From NCBI GenBank assembly GCA_029862935.1, contig JAOTWK010000016.1, positions 1-22,876 of the forward strand: a stretch of DNA of 22,876 nt, in the 5' to 3' direction. The translations under genes and the position numbers were made by a program. This stretch comes from Gemmatimonadota bacterium (GTDB lineage Bacteria > Gemmatimonadota > Gemmatimonadetes > Gemmatimonadales > GWC2-71-9). Below are positions 1-8,714 of the stretch, in pieces. The notes under the pieces were generated by a model. The model was not told where the DNA came from. It did not search any database and worked only from the letters and a program-made list of their open reading frames with translations. Position 1 is the stretch's first letter. Every line of letters begins with the position of its first letter.

Positions 1-739
1 TGTGCAGGAGATCCGGGAGGCTGACAGAACGGTGTGAACGGGCCACGAGGAGTGGAGCGGCTGCGCGGACAATGGCTCCATGCTCACGGTCAGCGATGGC
101 TCGCTCCAGGGAATGCAGTCCGAGCATGGCAAGGCCGTGGTCCGGCAGAAAGAGACGGAGCAGGGAAACCAGGTCTTTCGGGCTGTTGACCACGGGTGTG
201 GCACTGACGAGCAGGATGTGCGCGTTTCGTGCATCCCGGGCGAGCCGGTTGTATCGCCGTGTGAGTGGATTGCGAAAACGGTGCGCCTCATCCACGATCA
301 GGAGGCCTGTCGGTGCAATCCGCCGACCCCGACTCATCGCCTCGTGACTGACCACGGGAAGCCGAATCCCGCAGGACCGTGCGGTTCGTGACCATTGCGC
401 CGTAAGTGTTGCGGGGACGACGGCGATGGCTCGTCGGTAGCGGGTGGCGAGCGCGAGCGAGACATACGTCTTGCCGAGGCCGACCGCGTCGGCAAGCAAG
501 GCGCCGCGGAAACCGACCAGCGCTCCCGCGAGTCGGCGCGCTGCTCCGACCTGATGGGGATAGAGCCAGTCAGGCGGATTCCAGTCGTCGACGGACGGTC
601 CCTGGGCCGCCCTGCGCAGAATCGGCAAGAGAACCTCCGCGTCTGCGAGCGTCGCCCCCTCCATCTTGAGGTGTAACGGCTCACGTACGATGCGAAGCGC
701 CTCAGCCGTAATGGTGGGCCAGCGATCGTAACCGGTCAC
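1..739 (-). CDS. SNF2-type DEAD/DEAH helicase, N-terminal part (runs off the window)
   Basis: The minus-strand frame is open from a GTG at 739 to the window edge (about 246 codons). It shows a Walker A-like motif DAVGLGKT at residues 84-91, a DEAH box at 150-153 inside LLIVDEAHRFRNP, and motif III as SATPVVN near 179-185 followed by a DL-rich stretch, the order seen in SNF2-family ATPases. The C-terminal helicase half and any nuclease domain lie outside the window. The GTG start overlaps the 3' end of the upstream methyltransferase by 38 bp. An ATG at 664 would give a start just after the methyltransferase stop. Neither start has a good ribosome binding site, so the choice is uncertain. Close coupling to a DNA methyltransferase points to a restriction or anti-phage role (DISARM drmD-like or another methyltransferase-helicase system), which is inference. 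An ordinary SNF2 remodelling helicase is the alternative. Confidence 0.82.
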   Translation of the reverse strand, partial: MTGYDRWPTITAEALRIVREPLHLKMEGATLADAEVLLPILRRAAQGPSVDDWNPPDWLYPHQVGAARRLAGALVGFRGALLADAVGLGKTYVSLALATRYRRAIAVVPATLTAQWSRTARSCGIRLPVVSHEAMSRGRRIAPTGLLIVDEAHRFRNPLTRRYNRLARDARNAHILLVSATPVVNSPKDLVSLLRLFLPDHGLAMLGLHSLERAIADREHGAIVRAAAPLLVARSHRSVSLPDLLH

Positions 740-3700
740 GAACCGATGCTGAGAGATCCAGCGCGTCTGCGACCGCGTCGTCGAGATCCGATTGACTGAC
801 ATGTTCGCCTCGATGTGCCCTATCGCTCAGCGCACTGAGGGCGCGTTGCCCGGCCCCGGTCGTGGGAATTGGGATGGTTGCAGCGACACGTGCGTTGATG
901 CGTCGATATCCGCCGCGTGCTTCATCAGCGGTCGCGTACACGAGCGCCGAAACCCAGGTGGAGTTGAGGACGGCGGCTGCCGTCAAGGCGAGTTCCCTGT
1001 GCGCGAACGGCGCTACGTAGCAGGTGTTGAGGGGAATTGCGTCAGCGGCCCCACAAGATTCCAAAACAGCTCCCACTGCGCGCCGTGCGATATCGGGCCA
1101 GACGAGTCGAACCGGCGCGAGGGCCGCACGGACCCTGAACACGGTCCACAGTGGTCCTCGGCGATAGTCCGCGCGAGCGACGAGACGCTTGCGGTGCTTC
1201 GCGAAATACTGAGAGGCCCGCGGAGGTAGCTCCGCACACACCTTGCCAGCGCCATCGTATCCCCAGAGCACGACCTGTGGGCATGACGCGCTGAAGCGTC
1301 TGAGGTCACGCCCGCGCACTACCGGACGAACCAGCTTCCGTTCGATTTCCGTCTCGCCGTTGGCGAACCGGAGTCGAATGTGCTCGTCGTCGTGCGACAC
1401 TGCCGCCCCGACGAACAGTCCATCGGCGCCCGTCTTGACGCCCAACGCGGGCGTGGCAATCTCGTTGAGGGCCGTGCCGGCTGACATGAAAGTCTCGAGG
1501 GCTCGCCGAGTCGCGTCCGGCACGAGGACCCAGGGACCCGTAATGCCAAGCGCCGCCTGTGAGATGGATTCGTGGGGCCCCGGGCCAAGGTGAACTGAGT
1601 GTCGCGGGGGTGCCACCGACTTTCGTACGACCATTGCGAGCGGGTACGTTGTGGCGCCAAACCTAGCGGCTTCGTAGTCCGGCACACGATAGATGTTGGT
1701 GATGGTGGTCTCACGGACCAAATGGTGTCGCATCGTCTGGCCGTAGCCGGCGGACGCAAGCTTACTGGGGAGCAAGAAGCCAACCGCGCCACGCTCAGCT
1801 GTGAGCTCGAGTGCCCGTTGGAGGAACGCCACTGCCAGGTCTGGCAGATGGCCGTAACCGCGCGTGTCGCTTGCGCGCCACCACGAGAACCTCGCCCGGA
1901 GGGTTTGTCGCTCGTCGGGGGACAATCGCTCAGCGCGAACCCATGGCGGGTTACCGAGTACCGCGTGAAACCCACCTTCGGCCATGACGTCAGGTACGTG
2001 CACATCGAATGAGAAGAACGGCACAGTGCCATTCCGGGCTGATCGCAGCGCCCGCTTCAGGACGGTGCGGTTCTGACGCAGAGACTGGTACAGCGCACGC
2101 TGTGTCGGTGTCAGGCCGGACTGCACGCCGAAGAGATCTCGGCCCAAGGCGACCGACCGTAACTCGGCCAGCCGTCTGTTGGCTGACTGCAGCACGCGCT
2201 CCAGTACCGTGACTGCGAGACGGCGCTCGGCGCGGTGAAGCAATGCGAGCTCACGGCGCGTGGCTAGGCTGCGCGCCTCGAAGATACGGTGGCGGGCTCG
2301 TCGTACTGCGCGTGTTGCCCGGACGACGCTCCCGTCCAACGCAGGGAGGAGCAGCCGCGATGTCGAGACAGGGTCCAGCAGGCTGTTCCCCTGTCGCACG
2401 ACCCCATCGAGGTTCGGTAGCGGCGTGATGCGGGCAATGTCGGTCGTCGGGTCGTCGGCAACGACTGCGAGCCAAAGCCTGAGTTCGGCAAGCCGAACCG
2501 CGACGGGGTTCACGTCGATGCCGAAGAGGTTCTCTTTGAGGATCTCACGCCGCATCGTGGGTGCATCTATCGGCTCGCCGGGCTCGACGAGCGATGCGTT
2601 CATGACGGTGAGCGATTCGAGCGCGCCAAGCAGAAAGGCACCGGAGCCGACAGCGGGATCGAGAACCTTGAGCCGACGGACCGTTTCCCGCACGTGGGCG
2701 CGCCTGGTGTCTTGAACGCCGCGACCGGCGACGAGCCGCTCAGCAACGGCTCGCGGGAGCTGGCCGACTCCTTCGAGCGCAGCGCGCAACGTCGTGTCGA
2801 CGAGCACCCGGACGACACTCTCCGGCGTGTAGAAGGTTCCGGTGTGAGCGCGTTCGTCGCCGTCCATGAGCCGCTCGAAGACACGCCCCAGCATGTCGGG
2901 TGCAATGGCATCCACGGCCCGGGATTCGCGGACGCAGAAGGTGAAGCCGTCGAAGAGCCGTTCGAAGGCAGTCCGCCACAGCTCATTGGAAAAGTGAACG
3001 CGACCCATGCGTCGTTCGACAGGGTGAGGCTCGAACAAGCCACCGTTGAGATACGGAATGCGGGGATCGCTGTTGCCGGTGCGCGAGCGATGGGCACAGT
3101 TGAGCGTACCGAAGAACAACGGATCGAGTGCGCTGCGATGGAAGTGTCCATTGTCGGCGAGCGTCCTATCGAGCAGCGATCGCAGATAGTCGGGGGTCTC
3201 TGCCAACCACCCCTTTGCCTGGACGAAGTAGAGAAACAGGACGCGGGTGAGGGCAAGTAGCGTGAGCATGCGCCGGTCGTCGAGGCTGCGACGTCGATCG
3301 ACAGAAGCCGCCATGCGCTCGAGTGTCATGCGGAACTCGGTAAAGAAGCGTTCGCCAGCCGGCTCTGCAGAGAGCACCTCGATGATTGTGAGCATATGGG
3401 CCAATGCATTGGCCGTCGGCGAAGGTCGCAGGCGTTCGAGCTGGGCGAGCGCGAAGGACGATGGATGCGTGAGAGATATCGGTAGGACTCGTGTGCAACC
3501 GGCTGTGCCAAGACGGGGCGCGGCGAGCGCGAGCGTCTCGTCTGAAATCGCGACGGCCATCGCGCGGTCGCCGACGCGAGCCAGTCGACGGGCCAGGGAT
3601 CGAGCGCCATCGATTGGCGCACGACTCTCGACGCACACCACACGGAACCCCCGCCAGCGAGCTACGACGTTCCCGCCGTTGGCAAGAGTTCCGGTCGACA

Positions 3701-3776
3701 GTTCGTATCCCAGATGGCGCAGCAGGTGGGTGGGGTTCTTGGAGGCTTGGGCTTGGAGCAAGATGTCGGGCAGCAT
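702..3776 (-). CDS. Eco57I/PglX-like adenine-specific DNA methyltransferase
   Basis: This 1024-residue protein has the motifs of a gamma-type N6-adenine methyltransferase. They are motif X-like TGTFYTP at about 312-318, motif I DPAVGSGAF at 373-381 (AdoMet binding), FGIDVNPVAV at 418-427, and catalytic motif IV NPPW at 609-612. A helical insertion rich in Arg and Leu separates motif I from motif IV (about 470-590). The C-terminal 300 residues resemble the target-recognition region of PglX/BREX/DISARM/type IIG enzymes. No PD-(D/E)xK nuclease motif is obvious in the N-terminal 130 residues, so cleavage, if any, would come from a partner. The ATG at 3776 was chosen because MLPDILLQAQ begins the apparent fold; a GTG at 3803 would add nine residues. 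The downstream helicase start overlaps its end, indicating one transcript. The likely role is self-marking DNA methylation in a defence locus. Confidence 0.9.
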   Translation of the reverse strand: MLPDILLQAQASKNPTHLLRHLGYELSTGTLANGGNVVARWRGFRVVCVESRAPIDGARSLARRLARVGDRAMAVAISDETLALAAPRLGTAGCTRVLPISLTHPSSFALAQLERLRPSPTANALAHMLTIIEVLSAEPAGERFFTEFRMTLERMAASVDRRRSLDDRRMLTLLALTRVLFLYFVQAKGWLAETPDYLRSLLDRTLADNGHFHRSALDPLFFGTLNCAHRSRTGNSDPRIPYLNGGLFEPHPVERRMGRVHFSNELWRTAFERLFDGFTFCVRESRAVDAIAPDMLGRVFERLMDGDERAHTGTFYTPESVVRVLVDTTLRAALEGVGQLPRAVAERLVAGRGVQDTRRAHVRETVRRLKVLDPAVGSGAFLLGALESLTVMNASLVEPGEPIDAPTMRREILKENLFGIDVNPVAVRLAELRLWLAVVADDPTTDIARITPLPNLDGVVRQGNSLLDPVSTSRLLLPALDGSVVRATRAVRRARHRIFEARSLATRRELALLHRAERRLAVTVLERVLQSANRRLAELRSVALGRDLFGVQSGLTPTQRALYQSLRQNRTVLKRALRSARNGTVPFFSFDVHVPDVMAEGGFHAVLGNPPWVRAERLSPDERQTLRARFSWWRASDTRGYGHLPDLAVAFLQRALELTAERGAVGFLLPSKLASAGYGQTMRHHLVRETTITNIYRVPDYEAARFGATTYPLAMVVRKSVAPPRHSVHLGPGPHESISQAALGITGPWVLVPDATRRALETFMSAGTALNEIATPALGVKTGADGLFVGAAVSHDDEHIRLRFANGETEIERKLVRPVVRGRDLRRFSASCPQVVLWGYDGAGKVCAELPPRASQYFAKHRKRLVARADYRRGPLWTVFRVRAALAPVRLVWPDIARRAVGAVLESCGAADAIPLNTCYVAPFAHRELALTAAAVLNSTWVSALVYATADEARGGYRRINARVAATIPIPTTGAGQRALSALSDRAHRGEHVSQSDLDDAVADALDLSASVRDRLRSLAHHYG

Positions 3777-3876
3777 GGACCGGCCTGGTGGCGACCGATC
3801 CACAGTGAAACCCGCGGAAGGCGACGACTACATCAAAACCGTGCTTGCTGAACCAGATCGTTGCCGTTGAAGGTGT

Positions 3877-4401
3877 TCAGGCGTCCAACAGGGCCCGTGC
3901 CTGCTCGAGCGCGATGTCTCGAGCGATCGGCGGCGGCCAGGTGCCCTGACGCAACTGGAGCGTAATCATGGCGCGCTCGTTGTTGATGCGGCGGAGCGTC
4001 GCTCGGTCGATCACGCGCGTTCGCACCGCTGCCGCGAGCTCGTCCTCATCCAGCCACCGCGGGTTGCCGTCGACGGGTTGCCAGAGATCGAGAAACAAGT
4101 CGTTGCCGATCCAGTGGTCATCGGCAATGAGGGGAGGGAGGCAGAGGTTGGTATACCAGCCTGTCATAGACTCGTCGCGCAAGTGGAATCGGCCGATGTC
4201 GTACCACCGCTCAGGGAACACGTACCAGAGGATTGGCGCCTCGGAGTCCTGGATCGTGACATCATGGACCGTGACCGTCTTGCCGCGGTACAGCTCGAGG
4301 AGCAAGACCTTGACGTCGGGGCGGTCGATGACCAGGCGCTCTTCGTAGAAGGTGGAGGGCTTTCCTGGCCGCCGATACTCGTAGGTAATTGGTCGGGTCA
4401 T
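3877..4401 (-). CDS. DUF402 domain protein (FomD/Ntdp-like phosphatase fold)
   Basis: The 174-residue product matches the DUF402 pattern: a beta-rich N-terminus with Tyr, Arg and Glu residues, WYDIGRFHL, a GWYTNLCLPP strand, the block GNDLFLDLWQPVDGNPRWLDEDEL, then a basic C-terminal helix. Family members that have been studied hydrolyse nucleoside di- or triphosphates or cytidylyl intermediates, using acidic residues on the FLDLW and LDEDE strands to hold a metal. The substrate here is unknown. The start was set at the ATG at 4401 (MTRPITYEYRR) because this aligns with family N-termini. A GTG at 4449 is in frame and would add 16 residues; neither has a convincing ribosome binding site. It lies 100 bp upstream of the methyltransferase on the same strand and could share its transcript, but a functional link to defence is not shown. 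Confidence 0.85.
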   Translation of the reverse strand: MTRPITYEYRRPGKPSTFYEERLVIDRPDVKVLLLELYRGKTVTVHDVTIQDSEAPILWYVFPERWYDIGRFHLRDESMTGWYTNLCLPPLIADDHWIGNDLFLDLWQPVDGNPRWLDEDELAAAVRTRVIDRATLRRINNERAMITLQLRQGTWPPPIARDIALEQARALLDA

Positions 4402-4464
4402 CTCCGCAATCGGCAGGAGAGCTGTTTCGTTGGCAGGGACGACGAACACGAGCTGCGCGTCGTT

Positions 4465-4472
4465 GCTATATT
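4465..4472. promoter_or_regulatory. Shared, symmetric -10 element (bidirectional promoter candidate)
   Basis: The sequence GCTATATT reads as a -10 hexamer on both strands: TATATT at 4467-4472 going right and TATAGC (4470-4465) going left. The rightward hexamer is 7 nt from the ATG of the beta-lactamase-like gene, so that message would be leaderless. The leftward one lies 15 nt from the GTG at 4449. No clear -35 was found for either direction. Confidence 0.4.
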
Positions 4473-4479
4473 CCCGCCT

Positions 4480-5433
4480 ATGCGTAATCTAGTCGAAATA
4501 TACCGATGCCAACGCCGAATCCTCACGGTTGGCGTGACGCTCCTTGCCGTACCGATCTTGAGCAGCTGCGGACCCAATCCCGAGACGCTGGAAGAGCTGC
4601 GGACGGCCGTGGAACAGCGTATCGTGGAAAGTGACGCGGAAACAGTTGGGTTCTATTTCCGAAGCCTTCGAACGGGGGACACGCTGTTCTTCGATGTGGA
4701 TTCTCGCATGCATGCCGCCAGCATGATGAAGGTCCCGGTGATGATCCAGTTGTATCGCGATCACGAAGCTGGCAGGATCAATCTGGACGACAGCATACCA
4801 ATCACCAACACGTTTCGATCGGTCGTCGATGGTTCGACGTATGAACTGAGTGCCACAGACGACAGCGACAGTACGCTCTACAACCGCATCGGGCAGTCGG
4901 AATCGATTCGCTTGCTGATGGAGCGCATGATCACGGTCTCGAGCAATCTTGCAACCAACATCTTGATAGATCTGGTTGATGCAGAGCGGGTGCAAGCATC
5001 GATGGAGGACCTCGGCGCCGACTCGATCAACGTGGTGCGTGGCGTCGAAGACACGAAGGCATACGATGCGGGTCTCAGCAATACAACTACGGCGCGGGCA
5101 ATGGGTGCGGTCTTCGAGGCTATCGTGGGCGGTCGTGCCGCCTCCCAGCCCGCATGCCACGAGATGGTTGAAGTGCTTTCTCGACAGCAGCTCAATGAGG
5201 GTATTCCCGCTGGTGTGCCGAGGCGAATACGGGTAGCGCACAAGACCGGCTCGATTACGGAGATTCAACACGACGGGGGGATCGTCTACGAGCGAGATGA
5301 TCCTGTGTATCTGCTCGTCATCATGGTTCAGGGCATCGCTGACGAAGAGGCGGCCCACGAGCTCATCGCGAACCTGTCGCGGACCGTCTGGCGGTTTGCG
5401 TCGCGCGAGCCCGACAGCCCGGTCGAGGAGTGA
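4480..5433 (+). CDS. Class A beta-lactamase-like serine hydrolase, lipoprotein
   Basis: The 317-residue protein carries a short basic N-terminus, a hydrophobic segment and a lipobox LSSC ending at Cys30, so it should be an anchored lipoprotein. The penicillin-recognising fold is marked by S81-M-M-K84 (SxxK nucleophile pair), S154-S155-N156 at the SDN position, E190 in the omega-loop block RGVEDTKAYD, and K255-T-G-S. All catalytic landmarks of class A are present, although SSN replaces the usual SDN. It could be a true beta-lactamase, or one of the class A-like hydrolases of unknown substrate common in environmental genomes. Sequence alone does not settle resistance. The ATG at 4480 lies 7 nt after a TATATT hexamer and has no Shine-Dalgarno, suggesting a leaderless message. 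It converges on the S9 peptidase, with a 6-bp gap. Confidence 0.9.
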   Translation: MRNLVEIYRCQRRILTVGVTLLAVPILSSCGPNPETLEELRTAVEQRIVESDAETVGFYFRSLRTGDTLFFDVDSRMHAASMMKVPVMIQLYRDHEAGRINLDDSIPITNTFRSVVDGSTYELSATDDSDSTLYNRIGQSESIRLLMERMITVSSNLATNILIDLVDAERVQASMEDLGADSINVVRGVEDTKAYDAGLSNTTTARAMGAVFEAIVGGRAASQPACHEMVEVLSRQQLNEGIPAGVPRRIRVAHKTGSITEIQHDGGIVYERDDPVYLLVIMVQGIADEEAAHELIANLSRTVWRFASREPDSPVEE

Positions 5434-5439
5434 CCGCGC

Positions 5440-7284
5440 CTACCCCTCTTCTCCTTCGTGCCGACCACCCAGATGCTTAGCGAGAAAGGCTTCGGTCGCG
5501 GCGTAGAACGCGAGCCGGTTCTCCGGTTTCGCGAATCCGTGGCCCTCGTCAGGGAAGAGCATGTATTCGTGGTCGATGTGCTTGTCCCGCATCACGGCCA
5601 CGATCTGCTCTGACTCCGACTGCTTCACCCGAGGATCGTTGGCACCTTGCGCGATCAGCAACGGGATCGCGATCCGGTCGACGTGGGTGAGCGGGGAACG
5701 CTCTGTCAGAAACGCTGCCTCGGTTTCGGGATTTCCCACCCGTTCGTGCAGCATGGCGAGATACGACGACCAATACGGTGGGATCGTCTCGATGAACGTG
5801 ATGAGATTGCTGGGACCCACGATGTCGACCGCACAACAAAAGAGATCTGGAGTCAAGGTCGCGCCAACCAGCGCGGCATAGCCACCATAGGAGCCGCCAT
5901 ACACGGCAATCCGCTCCGGATCGGCCACACCGCTGTCCACCACCCAGCGCACGGCATCGACGAGATCGTCGTGCATCTTGCCGCCCCACTCCTTGTTGCC
6001 GGCGTTCAGAAACCGCTTTCCATATCCAGTGGAGCCACGGAAGTTGATCTGGAGGCACGCATAACCGCGGTTGGCGAACCATTGCGCCTCGGGATCGTAT
6101 CCCCACGAATCGCGGTGCCAGGGACCACCATGGACGTCGAGCACGAGCGGGAGCTGTCGGTCTTCCACGCCGACCGGGATCGTGAGGTAGCCGTGTAGGG
6201 CGAGACCGTCACGAGACTCGAACTGGATTGGCCGCATCGGGGCCAGCCTGTACCGCGCGAGGTCCGGGCGGGTGTGAAACAGCAGACGGCCCCGACGGGC
6301 CGCACGGTCGTACATCCAATACGACACCGGTGCGTCGTCCTCGATGAACTCGACGATCCAGATGGAATCGTCGTGCGTGCGACTGTGCAGGTCGAAGTCT
6401 CCGCCGTCGAGCTCTCGAATCGTCGCGATGTCCCGTTCCACGGAGGGGTCGAGCACCTCCCACTCCCGTCGCGCCCGGGTGAACGCTACGAGCTGGATCT
6501 TACGGGTGTCCGGATGCACGACGGCGCCGCTCACATCGTAGGTGGGATCTTCCGCGATGACGTGGAGCTCCCCACTCGACATGTCGACTCGAACCAGACG
6601 CGCCGTGTTGGTTCCGCGCGAATCGGCCAGGTAGAGCGACGATCCGTCGAGCGTGAACCCCAGAGGCCAGCTGCTCAACGCATCCTCGGCGCTCCAAGAG
6701 ATGAATGGGCGCCAGTCGTCCTCGGCAGCATCCCGCACGAGCAGGTCGGAGCCGCCGTCGGGCTTGGAGGTGAGCGCTCCGCGTACCACGAAATCCACGT
6801 CGGCGACCCAGCCCAGGACTCCACCCGGGTTCTTGGCGACGAGCGTCAGCGTATTGGTCGTAAGATCGAGATGGTACACGTCGTGGAGTCGCTCATCTTC
6901 CTTGTTCATGCCGATGAGCAACTCCGTGGGATGTCGCTTGTCGCTACCCACCACCTGGACCTGCACCTTGTCGAATGGCGTCAAGTCGTCTACGACGTCG
7001 TCGGCGAGCCGCACCTTGTAGAGCCGCCAATTCTCATCTCCGCCGGCGTCCTGCAGGTAGAGGAGATGCGCTCCGTCGTGCGCCCAGAAGTAGACGCGCA
7101 CCCCCCGGTCCGTGTCTCGAGTGACCGGTCGGAAATCGTCGCCATCAATTGGGCCAACCCACACGTTGAGCACGCCCTCGAGTGGAGCGAGGTAGGCGAG
7201 CCTCGTTCCGTCGGGCGAGACCTGCGGATCGGCCCTTTCGGGATTGCCGAACAGGACCGTGCGGGGAATCAACGTGGGGAGCAT
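5440..7284 (-). CDS. S9 family (prolyl oligopeptidase/acylaminoacyl type) peptidase
   Basis: The 614-residue protein has an N-terminal beta-propeller of about 330 residues with repeated strands such as VSPDGTRLAYL, followed by an alpha/beta-hydrolase domain. The catalytic triad is readable: S465 in GGSYGGYA, D550 in QGANDPRV, and H582 in DEGHGF. The oxyanion-side motif DVHGGPW precedes the nucleophile. No signal peptide is seen, so it is probably cytoplasmic and cleaves short peptides that have been taken up. Its ATG directly follows the TAG stop of the symporter gene (TAGATG, no spacer), so translation is probably coupled and both belong to one operon. The S9C subfamily fits best by domain layout. 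Whether it acts as a dipeptidyl peptidase or an acylaminoacyl peptidase cannot be told. Confidence 0.93.
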   Translation of the reverse strand: MLPTLIPRTVLFGNPERADPQVSPDGTRLAYLAPLEGVLNVWVGPIDGDDFRPVTRDTDRGVRVYFWAHDGAHLLYLQDAGGDENWRLYKVRLADDVVDDLTPFDKVQVQVVGSDKRHPTELLIGMNKEDERLHDVYHLDLTTNTLTLVAKNPGGVLGWVADVDFVVRGALTSKPDGGSDLLVRDAAEDDWRPFISWSAEDALSSWPLGFTLDGSSLYLADSRGTNTARLVRVDMSSGELHVIAEDPTYDVSGAVVHPDTRKIQLVAFTRARREWEVLDPSVERDIATIRELDGGDFDLHSRTHDDSIWIVEFIEDDAPVSYWMYDRAARRGRLLFHTRPDLARYRLAPMRPIQFESRDGLALHGYLTIPVGVEDRQLPLVLDVHGGPWHRDSWGYDPEAQWFANRGYACLQINFRGSTGYGKRFLNAGNKEWGGKMHDDLVDAVRWVVDSGVADPERIAVYGGSYGGYAALVGATLTPDLFCCAVDIVGPSNLITFIETIPPYWSSYLAMLHERVGNPETEAAFLTERSPLTHVDRIAIPLLIAQGANDPRVKQSESEQIVAVMRDKHIDHEYMLFPDEGHGFAKPENRLAFYAATEAFLAKHLGGRHEGEEG

Positions 7285-8553
7285 CTACGCCGCCTTGGCG
7301 CGCATGTGCGGGTAGAGGTTCGTTTCACCCTCGCTCTTGGCGACGATGACGGCGCCGACGCTGTCACTGAAGATGTTGATCATCGTTCGGAACATGTCGA
7401 TGGGTCGGTCGACGGCCAGCATGGTGCCGATGATGAGGCCGACCTGCGCATCCGAGAACCCGATGGCCTGGGTCACGATGAAGATGACGACCACTCCTGC
7501 TGCTGGAATCCCGGCAGCCCCAACGGCGGACAGGAGAGCGGTCAGCACAATCAGGAATTGCTGAGACAGGTCGAGCTGCATGCCCAACACCTGGCTGATG
7601 AAGATGACGCCGGCGCATTCGTAAAGCGCAGTGCCGTTCATGTTCACCGTCGCTCCCATGGGCAGCACGAAACTCGAAATCGTATTCGAGATCCCAGCTT
7701 TGTTTTCAACGTCGCTCATCGTTACCGGGAGCGTCGCGTTCGACGAGCAGGTCGAGAACGCCGTCACCATCGCAGCGCTCATCGCTCGAAAGTGGTAGAT
7801 CGGGTTGATGCCTGTCCCGAGATAAAACAGCAACGGCAGCACGATCAGCAGGTGAATCAAGAACCCGGTGATGATCGTGACCATGTAGAGACTGAGGGTG
7901 ATGAACAGGTCGATGCCGGCGGAAGCAACCACATCGACGATCAAACCGAAGACCCCGAACGGTGCGAAGGCGATCACGACCTGCGTGATCTTCATCATCG
8001 CCGCAAAGAACGAGTCGAAGAAGCTCCGCATCGCGTCACGGTTCTTGGTATCGATCCTCGTGATCGCGAATCCAAGGAAGATCGAGAAGAAGATGATGCC
8101 CAGCATATGGCCCGACGACATCGCCTCGATCGGATTGAGCGGGATCATGTCGATGAGGATCTGCCCGGGAGAGCGCGGCGTGACGATGGTAGAGGGGTCG
8201 AAGTCTTCGCCGACTGGGATGTTGGCTCCCACGCCTGGCCTGAATGCGTTCGTGACGGTAATGCCGATCAGAATGGCCAGCAGGCTAGAGACGAAGTAGT
8301 AGGAAAAGGTCTTGAGACCCAGGCGGCCGATGCTCTTTCCATCCCCCACGCTCGCGACACCACTCACAATCGAGCTGAAGATCAGGGGAACGATGACCAT
8401 GCGCAGGAGGTGAATGAAGATCGTCCCGAGTGACACGATGAGGCCGAAGAGCCAGCCCGTCGGCGCAGCGTCGTACACGACCTGAAACACGACGCCGACA
8501 ATTGCCCCCAGCACCATCGCGATCAGGATCTGCCAGTGGAGTGCCAACTTCAT
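7285..8553 (-). CDS. Dicarboxylate/amino acid:cation symporter (SDF/DAACS family)
   Basis: The 422-residue membrane protein belongs to the GltP/DctA/GltPh family. The HP1 loop reads TCSSNATLPVTM and TM7 has GATVNMNGTALYE. TM8 keeps every ligand known from GltPh: D382, D386, R389, T390, N393 and D397, equivalent to D390, D394, R397, T398, N401 and D405. The Arg contacts the side-chain carboxylate in GltPh, so glutamate, aspartate or a dicarboxylate is the likely substrate. One deviation is N306 where GltPh has D312, a sodium-site residue (NMN instead of NMD). The start is firm: GGAGGT sits 3 nt before the ATG at 8553. It is the first gene of a unit with the S9 peptidase, pairing acidic amino acid uptake with peptide breakdown. 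Confidence 0.93.
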   Translation of the reverse strand: MKLALHWQILIAMVLGAIVGVVFQVVYDAAPTGWLFGLIVSLGTIFIHLLRMVIVPLIFSSIVSGVASVGDGKSIGRLGLKTFSYYFVSSLLAILIGITVTNAFRPGVGANIPVGEDFDPSTIVTPRSPGQILIDMIPLNPIEAMSSGHMLGIIFFSIFLGFAITRIDTKNRDAMRSFFDSFFAAMMKITQVVIAFAPFGVFGLIVDVVASAGIDLFITLSLYMVTIITGFLIHLLIVLPLLFYLGTGINPIYHFRAMSAAMVTAFSTCSSNATLPVTMSDVENKAGISNTISSFVLPMGATVNMNGTALYECAGVIFISQVLGMQLDLSQQFLIVLTALLSAVGAAGIPAAGVVVIFIVTQAIGFSDAQVGLIIGTMLAVDRPIDMFRTMINIFSDSVGAVIVAKSEGETNLYPHMRAKAA

Positions 8554-8714
8554 GTCACCTCCAAGATCGGGTCGGTCCCCGCAAGGGGCGCTCGTGGCCC
8601 GTTTCCTCCATGCGTCTCACAAGTGCCGAGTCCTCAGGAACGCAACGGACAGAAGAATCTAGCCACGGTGCACCGACTCGGCGGCATCGGGCCTCCGGCG
8701 CCCCGATCGGTGTG

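Noticed and set aside
4489..5358. Minus-strand open frame of 289 codons
   Set aside because: It lies opposite the beta-lactamase-like gene, whose catalytic motifs fix the coding strand.
6274..8433. Plus-strand open frame of 719 codons
   Set aside because: It is antisense to the S9 peptidase and the first symporter, both clearly real. Its product is Asp/Arg/His-rich low-complexity sequence with no family motif, an effect of high-GC codon bias.
8685..8710. Imperfect hairpin after the DUF2784 gene
   Set aside because: The stem is only 6 bp before mismatches and no T tract follows in the direction of transcription.
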